Assembly: GCA_002402295.1 (NCBI GenBank)
Contig: DHFO01000024.1
Span: 1-5,139, forward strand
DNA from: Caldiserica bacterium UBA4822
Lineage (GTDB): Bacteria; Caldisericota; Caldisericia; Cryosericales; Cryosericaceae
Reading direction: 5' to 3'
DNA length: 5,139 bases
Under the pieces are notes generated by a model. It was not told the DNA's origin, made no database searches, and saw only the letters and a list, made by a program, of their open reading frames with translations. The position numbers and the translations under genes were made by a program. Below, one piece after another: positions 1 to 3,827 of the stretch (position 1 is its first letter; each line of letters starts with the position of its first letter).

Positions 1-463
1 CAAGCTCCGTTGCCTGGGCTGTGCCCCCATCGGAGGCAATGGGTGTGACCAGCAGAACGACCAGTGAATCCTTGCGGTATCCCTCCATCGCTGTCGTGTC
101 GCCAAAGCTGTTGTTCTGCGTGTCACCGGCGAAGCCCTTTGTCCGTAGCCACTGGTCAATAGCCACAGCGTCGTCCGATGTCGCGGACTTTGCTATCATG
201 ACTACACCCGACAGCGTTAGCTTCGCGGGCTCGGCACCAGTGGAGCTCACGTACCAGTCGAAACTATGAGGAACAGCCATCGAGAACTTCAGGGTACTGG
301 CTGACTTAAGGTCGCTCAGCAATTGTCGCGCAGGTGCGAGGTCGGCGGTTGGAACCGTTGTCCCTGTCTGGCTGCCCCCGTGCTGCAGCACATACCAGGC
401 TACCCCCGCAGCAGCTATGAGCAGAACCAGGAGCACTACCAACACTCGAATAGCGATCTTCAT
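1..463 (-). CDS. Membrane-anchored protein of unknown function (3' end outside window)
   Basis: I read this from the reverse complement: an open frame of 154 codons begins with ATG at 461-463 and runs off the left edge without a stop, so the C-terminus is missing. Residues about 2-26 (MKIAIRVLVVLLVLLIAAAG and on to about WYVL) form one strongly hydrophobic helix with a basic N-terminus. This is an N-in signal anchor or signal peptide, with no lipobox cysteine visible. A polar Gly/Ser/Thr/Pro-rich linker follows (about 29-40). The rest is a soluble, probably extracytoplasmic domain with beta-type stretches such as KLTLSGVVMIAK and DSLVVLLVTP, and no cysteine in the visible part. The start is supported by AGGT a few bases upstream, a longer G-rich run before it, and an extended -10 candidate about 36-44 bases upstream. 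It is transcribed divergently from the gene at 637. I do not recognise the family and assign no function. The overlapping plus-strand frame at 21-269 has no such protein-like pattern and looks like a shadow. Confidence 0.78.
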   Translation of the reverse strand, partial: MKIAIRVLVVLLVLLIAAAGVAWYVLQHGGSQTGTTVPTADLAPARQLLSDLKSASTLKFSMAVPHSFDWYVSSTGAEPAKLTLSGVVMIAKSATSDDAVAIDQWLRTKGFAGDTQNNSFGDTTAMEGYRKDSLVVLLVTPIASDGGTAQATEL

Positions 464-498
464 AGACCTGACCCCCGCAAATATGACAGTACCGTCCT

Positions 499-507
499 AT
501 TCTAACA
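499..507 (-). promoter_or_regulatory. Extended -10 promoter candidate for the membrane-anchored gene
   Basis: On the minus strand this reads TGTTAGAAT, an extended -10 (TG, one base, then TAGAAT, which matches 5 of 6 positions of TATAAT). No good -35 is visible at 16-18 bases; TTGCAG lies 15 bases upstream and matches poorly, which is tolerated by extended -10 promoters. A transcript would start near 492 and leave a leader of about 29 bases before the ATG at 463. An imperfect palindrome, GACAGTACCGTC at 485-496, covers the predicted start and could be an operator, but this is speculative. Confidence 0.4.
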
Positions 508-514
508 CATTCAC

Positions 515-560
515 GGAGCCTGCAAGCGCGAAGAGTGGCGGTAGACGCCGCAGGGGCTCC
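515..560. repeat. Inverted repeat with internal hairpin in a divergent intergenic region
   Basis: GGAGCC at 515-520 pairs with GGCTCC at 555-560. The pairing continues as TGC (521-523) with GCA (550-552) after a two-base bulge. Inside lies a second small stem, GGCG (537-540) with CGCC (546-549), around a five-base loop. The element lies between the -10 candidate of the leftward gene and the -35 candidate of the rightward gene, so it is upstream of both predicted transcripts and not inside either. That would favour a DNA-level role over an RNA one. There is no T-run after it on either strand, so it does not look like a terminator. Confidence 0.4.
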
Positions 561-562
561 GA

Positions 563-590
563 TTGATCTTTTCTTCAGGCGGTCTAAGAT
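563..590 (+). promoter_or_regulatory. Sigma70-like promoter candidate for the 205-residue protein gene
   Basis: TTGATC (563-568, 4 of 6 to TTGACA) and TAAGAT (585-590, 4 of 6 to TATAAT) are separated by 16 bases. Transcription would begin near 597, about 40 bases before the ATG at 637. The match is weak and rests mainly on spacing and position. Confidence 0.27.
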
Positions 591-636
591 GAAGACGGCA
601 TAGGTATCAAGGGGGAGGTCACAGATACAGGTCGAG

Positions 637-1254
637 ATGGCGTGGCGGGATGAACGCGTGAACGTATTCGCTTTGAGCGGCGTGACTGCCGGTCTGGAAC
701 TCGAACCGCAGTTGTTTGTCTGCAAGAAGCGTCCAGTGGCCGACCATGGTCCGTTTGCTCTTGACCCGGCACACGGCCGTGCCCACTACCACTTGTCTCC
801 TCTGGGAGCTCTGCTCCAGGAGCATATCGCGCGGGCGGACTATCCCTTGATATACGTCGCAGAGGTGGATGGGTACCTGCGCATTCCGGTCGCGTACGCT
901 GTTTTTTCCGGACTGTGTGCCGAGGGCTGGTTCGCGCTCTGGAGTCCTTCAGCGCCTCTTGCGTATTTTGAGGGCAGGCAGGAAGGATATCTTGCGCTCA
1001 TGAGGATCTCAGTAATGGACAGTGCGGTGCCACAGCAACTGCTCCAGCGGGGCCGTTCCGGATCGAATTTCGTCTACTACCTGGATCAGCCTATAGTTAC
1101 AGGCAGGCTGCGACCTCTGCTTCGCCCGCAGGTATATGCTCGGCGCACCACAGAACTTAGGGCGTACCTGGATGAACATGGCTGGCTGCTGGGCGAGGAG
1201 CAGCCAGCGTCAGTTCCGGACCTCGAGACGGAAAGCTTGTTCGACGACCTCTGA
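637..1254 (+). CDS. Conserved-looking protein of unknown function, 205 aa
   Basis: A complete frame of 205 codons plus stop. The frame is closed upstream by TAG at 601-603 and there is no other ATG or GTG before 637. AGGT at 629-632 is a close, modest ribosome site; the stronger GGGGGAGGT at 611-619 is too far from the ATG to be used well. The product is mostly soluble. It has alternating aromatic/hydrophobic and charged segments (LIYVAEVDGYLRIPVAYAVF at about 75-94, then GWFALWSPSAPLAYFEG), a basic region near QVYARRTTELRAYLDEHGW, and an acidic C-terminus (DLETESLFDDL). There is no signal peptide, transmembrane helix, P-loop, zinc-binding cysteine cluster or helix-turn-helix that I can see. 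I do not recognise the family. The composition and codon pattern look like real coding sequence, and the overlapping minus-strand frames (for example 619-825) do not. It stands alone, divergent from the membrane-anchored gene and convergent with the I42-like gene. Confidence 0.75.
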   Translation: MAWRDERVNVFALSGVTAGLELEPQLFVCKKRPVADHGPFALDPAHGRAHYHLSPLGALLQEHIARADYPLIYVAEVDGYLRIPVAYAVFSGLCAEGWFALWSPSAPLAYFEGRQEGYLALMRISVMDSAVPQQLLQRGRSGSNFVYYLDQPIVTGRLRPLLRPQVYARRTTELRAYLDEHGWLLGEEQPASVPDLETESLFDDL

Positions 1255-1274
1255 CCGTTGCGCTCAGGATTGTG

Positions 1275-1302
1275 CGTGAAGACGGGAGGGTCTATCTTCA
1301 CG
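1275..1302. terminator. Hairpin between convergent genes, possible bidirectional terminator
   Basis: CGTGAAGA (1275-1282) and TCTTCACG (1295-1302) are perfect complements around a 12-base loop. The element lies 21 bases after the stop at 1252-1254 of the rightward gene, and its right arm overlaps the stop codon (1298-1300) of the leftward I42-like gene. Position between convergent genes suits transcription termination in both directions. No T-run follows on either strand, so it is not a classic intrinsic terminator. Confidence 0.4.
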
Positions 1303-1684
1303 TGTCTGCGGGCACGATGCGGATGGGTTCTGCGTGTGTTCGTGCGGCAATGTTGGTGGGCGAAGAGATGCGCGTGTAGCCAAAGTACAGGTTGGCCTCC
1401 CCCGGAGAGATGGCACGAAAGGTCCACAGTTCGGGGTTTCTCAGGACTTCTGCTCCCTCAGGCTGGTGCACCAGCTCGACTTTAGCAGCATCCGTTGCCA
1501 GCAGCTCCCACCGAAAATCCGGGTCCACGCTGCTTTCCAGTGCTACAGTGAACGTCTCGCCGACGCGCACCTGGCGTTTCGGCGGTGTCTTGAACGAATT
1601 CTTGAGCAATGGAATGACAGCGAACAGAATCAGCACAGCCACAGCCACGCTGGCAAACTGCTTCATGGTGTCCGGTTTCTTCAT
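1298..1684 (-). CDS. Membrane-anchored chagasin/I42-like protein
   Basis: The 128-residue product has one hydrophobic helix at about 10-26 (FASVAVAVLILFAVIPL) after a short basic N-terminus. That is an uncleaved anchor or a signal peptide, placing the rest outside the cytoplasmic membrane. Residues about 38-128 follow the order of the chagasin/I42 cysteine-protease inhibitor fold: VRVGETFTVAL near the start, FRWEL after the first loop, then WTFRAISPGEANLYFGYTRI, which resembles the family's 'FRA..PG...L...Y.R' strand pair. In the family the first loop is usually NPTTGY and a later loop ends RPW. Here these read SSVDPDFRW and YTRISS, so the fold seems kept but the protease-contacting residues are changed. 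It starts 24 bases after the cobQ stop on the same strand. ATG at 1684 was chosen because TATACT sits 7 bases upstream and no ribosome site is visible; ATG at 1666 is the alternative and would still keep the anchor. Fold assignment is fairly firm; inhibitory activity is doubtful. Confidence 0.72.
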   Translation of the reverse strand: MKKPDTMKQFASVAVAVLILFAVIPLLKNSFKTPPKRQVRVGETFTVALESSVDPDFRWELLATDAAKVELVHQPEGAEVLRNPELWTFRAISPGEANLYFGYTRISSPTNIAARTHAEPIRIVPADT

Positions 1685-1691
1685 GGCGAAC

Positions 1692-1697
1692 AGTATA
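1692..1697 (-). promoter_or_regulatory. -10 candidate 7 bases before the I42-like start codon (leaderless?)
   Basis: The minus strand reads TATACT (5 of 6 to TATAAT), ending 7 bases before the ATG at 1684. A transcript from it would begin at or next to the A of the start codon. No Shine-Dalgarno-like sequence precedes that ATG, which is the expected arrangement for leaderless mRNA. No convincing -35 is visible. The gene could equally be co-transcribed with cobQ, and both could hold. Confidence 0.3.
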
Positions 1698-1708
1698 TGC
1701 CGAAGTGG

Positions 1709-3262
1709 TCAGGTTGCATGTCGTTTTCTGCACCCGCTCCTGAAGCCCGCATCCCGGCCCTCTATGATGGCCTGCAGCGCATCCATGTCGAGCGCGCACA
1801 GCACGGCGTCAGCAAGCCGGTCCACAGACTCCTCCACCGCCCATGCGATACTGGTCGGGGGAGCTTGCCGGCACCCCAGAGACGCGAGCCACGTTCTCCG
1901 GAAGGTCTCGTTGCAGAAGATTCCATGAAGGTAACATCCCCAGCACTTGCCATCTGGCGTTGTATTCCCCTGCGGCGTTACGACCCCGTCCTGGCCTCCC
2001 CGAGGAGCAAGTAGCCAGGGAGTCCCTCCCGAACTTGTGCCCGTGTGAATCTCGTAGCCATCGATGGTCTGACCGGCAAGCGGGGCGATCCAGCCGGGAG
2101 CCGTTCCCAACCGAGCCTGCACCTGACGAGTTGTCTTGGTCGCGACAAACTCAGTTGCATGGTTCAGGAGACCAAGACCAGGGGCCGAGTCAAGGTCCGA
2201 CTCGACATGACCGGGATCTCTGATGATCGTTCCAAGCATCTGGTAGCCTCCACAGATGCCAGCAACAGGCACTCCCCTTGTGGCGGCACGACAAATCCTG
2301 TCAGCCAGGCCTCTGCTTCGCAGCCATGCGAGGTCTGCCATTGTTGCACGGGTTCCCGGCAGGATAATTGCATCAGGATTGCCCCAGTCCTGCAGTGAGG
2401 CAACATAGTGGAGGTAGACGCCCGGTTCTCTTGAGAGCGGGTCAAAGTCATCAAAGTTTGCAATGTGAGGAAAACGGATGACAGCGATATCGATCGCACC
2501 CTCCTGCCTGCGCTCGTGGATGGGCACGTCAAGAGAGGCTGCATCCTCTTCTGGAAGCGCGAGGTCCTCCAGGAAAGGAATGATGCCGAGTACCGGAACT
2601 CCGGACCGTTCCGGAAGAATAGAACCCCCGCCGTCAAACAGTGCGACGTCCCCGTGGAACTTGTTGACGATGAACCCTCTAATGTGCTCGCGTTCCTCGG
2701 ACGGCAGCAGCCAGAACGTGCCAAGGAGCTGAGCGAACACACCGCCGCGCTCGATGTCTCCCACCAGCAGAGCCGGAGAACCCGCATATCGCGCGATGCT
2801 CAGGTTCGCCAGGTCGCGCCCGCCGTTGTTGAGCTCTGCGCTAGCGCCGGCTCCTTCCATGATCACCAGGTCATAAGTGGCACGCAGCCGGTCGAGAGCA
2901 CCCGTGACGGAGTTCCACAGGTTACCCCAGTTGTCTCTGTAGAACTGCTCAGTGCCACGACCGGCGGGCCTTCCCAACAGGATGACTTGACTTGTTCCAT
3001 CGGCTCCTGGTTTGAGGAGAAGGGGGTTCATGTCGACACTCGGTGCAATGCCCGCGGCCAAGGCCTGCACTGCCTGGGCCCGACCAATCTCCGATCCGTC
3101 ACTGCAGACGGCTGCATTGTTCGACAGGTTCTGGGCCTTGAAAGGGGCGACGCGCATGGCCATCCGTGCAAAGACGCGGCACAGTGCGGTAACTATCAGG
3201 CTCTTTCCTGCAGATGAAGAAGTCCCCACAACCATGAGCGTCCGAGCTCTATGACCACTCAT
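1709..3262 (-). CDS. cobQ: Cobyric acid synthase CobQ (glutamine-hydrolysing)
   Basis: The enzyme carries out the four ATP- and glutamine-dependent amidations (side chains b, d, e and g) that turn adenosylcobyrinic acid a,c-diamide into adenosylcobyric acid in cobalamin synthesis, in the cytoplasm. The 517-residue product is of normal length. The N-terminal dethiobiotin-synthetase-like ATPase half has the P-loop variant VVGTSSSAGKS (11-21), VAPFKAQNLSNN (38-49), GSEIGRAQAVQ (56-66), VDMNPLLLKP (76-85), EGAGASAELN (136-145), VGDIERGGVFA (167-177) and NKFHGD (200-205). The C-terminal amidotransferase half has the nucleophile in GICGGYQMLG (Cys337) and the catalytic histidine in YLHGIF (His446), followed by the usual 'DRLAD...LDMDAL' tail. 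All expected catalytic motifs are intact. The ATG at 3262 has GAGGG at 3272-3276 nine bases upstream; the ATG at codon 10 is a possible alternative. The I42-like gene follows 24 bases downstream. No other cobalamin gene is in the window. Confidence 0.96.
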   Translation of the reverse strand: MSGHRARTLMVVGTSSSAGKSLIVTALCRVFARMAMRVAPFKAQNLSNNAAVCSDGSEIGRAQAVQALAAGIAPSVDMNPLLLKPGADGTSQVILLGRPAGRGTEQFYRDNWGNLWNSVTGALDRLRATYDLVIMEGAGASAELNNGGRDLANLSIARYAGSPALLVGDIERGGVFAQLLGTFWLLPSEEREHIRGFIVNKFHGDVALFDGGGSILPERSGVPVLGIIPFLEDLALPEEDAASLDVPIHERRQEGAIDIAVIRFPHIANFDDFDPLSREPGVYLHYVASLQDWGNPDAIILPGTRATMADLAWLRSRGLADRICRAATRGVPVAGICGGYQMLGTIIRDPGHVESDLDSAPGLGLLNHATEFVATKTTRQVQARLGTAPGWIAPLAGQTIDGYEIHTGTSSGGTPWLLAPRGGQDGVVTPQGNTTPDGKCWGCYLHGIFCNETFRRTWLASLGCRQAPPTSIAWAVEESVDRLADAVLCALDMDALQAIIEGRDAGFRSGCRKRHAT

Positions 3263-3367
3263 AGTTGGCTACCCTCGTATGCGACGTTACCCAGTAAACC
3301 AGATTTCATGGTACGTTCCCCTCAGGCACCCCGTGTGTTCCTCGACATGGACTTCGAGCGGGTGCCG
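3263..3367 (-). promoter_or_regulatory. Predicted structured 5' leader of cobQ
   Basis: If cobQ is transcribed from the extended -10 candidate at 3374-3379, its leader is about 105 bases. It would open with a long hairpin (arms at 3360-3366 and 3325-3331, inner stem at 3354-3358 and 3341-3345). A GGGGAA run comes next, then ACCA (3309-3312) pairing with TGGT (3298-3301) around a seven-base loop, then a bulged hairpin (3294-3299 with 3286-3290), and last the GAGGG ribosome site. GGGGAA followed by a short stem with loop TGAAATC recalls one part of cobalamin riboswitches. However, the B12-box region is not seen and the leader is only about half the usual length. Structure is read by eye; a regulatory role is inferred. 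Confidence 0.35.
3325..3366. repeat. Nested inverted repeat in the cobQ/cupin control region
   Basis: The outer arms GGCACCC (3325-3331) and GGGTGCC (3360-3366) are perfect complements over 7 bases. The inner arms CTCGA (3341-3345) and TCGAG (3354-3358) pair around an eight-base loop. The internal loop is asymmetric, nine bases on one side and one on the other. On the plus strand the inner repeat overlaps the -35 region of the cupin promoter candidate. On the minus strand the whole element falls at the very 5' end of the predicted cobQ mRNA. It may therefore act as an operator, as an RNA hairpin, or as both. There is no T-run, so a terminator is unlikely. Confidence 0.5.
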
Positions 3368-3375
3368 CATAGAAT
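3348..3375 (+). promoter_or_regulatory. Sigma70-like promoter candidate for the cupin gene
   Basis: TGGACT (3348-3353, 4 of 6) and TAGAAT (3370-3375, 5 of 6) are 16 bases apart. Transcription would begin near 3382, giving a leader of about 20 bases that includes the strong ribosome site. The -10 overlaps the -10 of the oppositely directed cobQ candidate, so the two promoters would compete for polymerase. Confidence 0.33.
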
Positions 3376-3402
3376 CATACCATCTTCTGAGGAGGTGGTC
3401 TA
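3374..3402 (-). promoter_or_regulatory. Extended -10 promoter candidate for cobQ
   Basis: On the minus strand TAGACC (3397-3402, 4 of 6 to TTGACA) lies 17 bases before TATGAT (3374-3379, 5 of 6 to TATAAT), and TG plus one base (3380-3382) precedes the -10. This is the best promoter match in the window by eye. It is embedded in the ribosome site and start codon of the cupin gene, and it predicts a start near 3367 just outside the nested inverted repeat. Confidence 0.45.
3390..3396 (+). promoter_or_regulatory. Strong ribosome binding site that fixes the cupin start
   Basis: AGGAGGT is a perfect Shine-Dalgarno sequence five bases before the ATG at 3402. It decides that start over the in-frame ATG at 3279, which would add 41 residues with no cupin-like character. 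Confidence 0.75.
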
Positions 3403-3728
3403 TGGGAACAAGCGAACTTCATGCAGCACAAGGCAGACTGGTGGACCTCGTGTCTGTACAGCCCGGGTCGGTTGTCAGCAAAACCCTTATTGACCGGTCG
3501 ACCGGCACTGTCACGCTGTTCGCATTCGACAAAGGACAGAGGCTTAGTGAGCACACGGCGCCGTTCGATGCGCTCGTGATGGTTCTCCAGGGGGCGGTCG
3601 ACATCGTCCTGGATGGCCAGCATCATGCGATGACGCCGGGAGAAGGCATTATCATGCCAGCAGGTTCTGTACACGCCGTCGAAGCTCTGGAGCCGAGCAT
3701 CTGGATGCTGACGATGATACGCTCTTAG
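3402..3728 (+). CDS. Small single-domain cupin protein
   Basis: The 108-residue product is a one-domain cupin (RmlC-like beta barrel), of a compact type whose hallmark stretch is 'TVTLFAFDKGQ.LSEHTAPFDAL'. Cupin motif 1 falls at about 45-64 (GQRLSEHTAPFDALVMVLQG) and motif 2 at about 80-95 (GEGIIMPAGSVHAVEA). His51 and His91 are in metal-ligand positions. The second histidine and the glutamate of the classical motif 1 (HxH...E) are absent, with Asp56 nearby as a possible substitute. Metal binding may therefore be weaker or different, and enzymatic activity cannot be assumed; small-ligand binding or a sensor role are equally open. There is no signal peptide, so it is probably cytoplasmic. It is divergent from cobQ and lies 99 bases before pckG on the same strand. 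The substrate is unknown. The family call is firm and the function is not. Confidence 0.9.
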   Translation: MGTSELHAAQGRLVDLVSVQPGSVVSKTLIDRSTGTVTLFAFDKGQRLSEHTAPFDALVMVLQGAVDIVLDGQHHAMTPGEGIIMPAGSVHAVEALEPSIWMLTMIRS

Positions 3729-3762
3729 ACGGGGAGGCGGCGACCTTTTCATTGCCAAACAA

Positions 3763-3771
3763 TGCTATAGA
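3763..3771 (+). promoter_or_regulatory. Weak extended -10 candidate before pckG
   Basis: TGCTATAGA is an extended -10 pattern (TG, one base, then TATAGA, 4 of 6); TAGAAT at 3768-3773 is an overlapping alternative with 5 of 6. No good -35 lies at 16-18 bases. A start near 3778 would give a leader of about 50 bases with a small CGGCC/GGCCG hairpin at 3794-3807. If it is not real, pckG would be read through from the cupin gene, since no terminator is visible between them. Confidence 0.25.
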
Positions 3772-3827
3772 ATGTCCATGTAACACAACAGAACGGCCGC
3801 AGGGCCGACATCAGTGGGGGGTGGTGC

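Noticed and set aside
306..725. A minus-strand frame of 139 codons overlapping the start of the membrane-anchored gene.
   Set aside because: It is in another frame from the anchored protein, is rich in Cys, Arg and Ser, and crosses the promoter region and the opposite-strand gene at 637.
1334..2014. A 226-codon plus-strand open frame across the I42-like gene and the cobQ 3' end.
   Set aside because: It runs antisense to two well-supported genes, and its translation has no recognisable fold or ribosome site.
2465..3217. A 250-codon plus-strand open frame antisense to cobQ, and other long frames inside cobQ such as 2164-2787 on minus.
   Set aside because: cobQ on the minus strand has every expected motif across this stretch. 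The other frames give compositions without domain character and no matching ribosome sites, so they are shadows.
3279..3401. An N-terminal extension of the cupin from the ATG at 3279.
   Set aside because: The perfect ribosome site is at 3390-3396, the added residues are not cupin-like, and they would cover the inverted repeats and promoters.
3263..3480. A complete classical cobalamin riboswitch before cobQ.
   Set aside because: The B12-box and the usual length of about 200 bases are missing. Only a short resemblance remains, which is listed as a low-confidence finding.
3794..3807. A CGGCC/GGCCG hairpin in the region before pckG.
   Set aside because: A five-base stem with no T-run is too short to call a terminator or regulator, and a chance match is likely.
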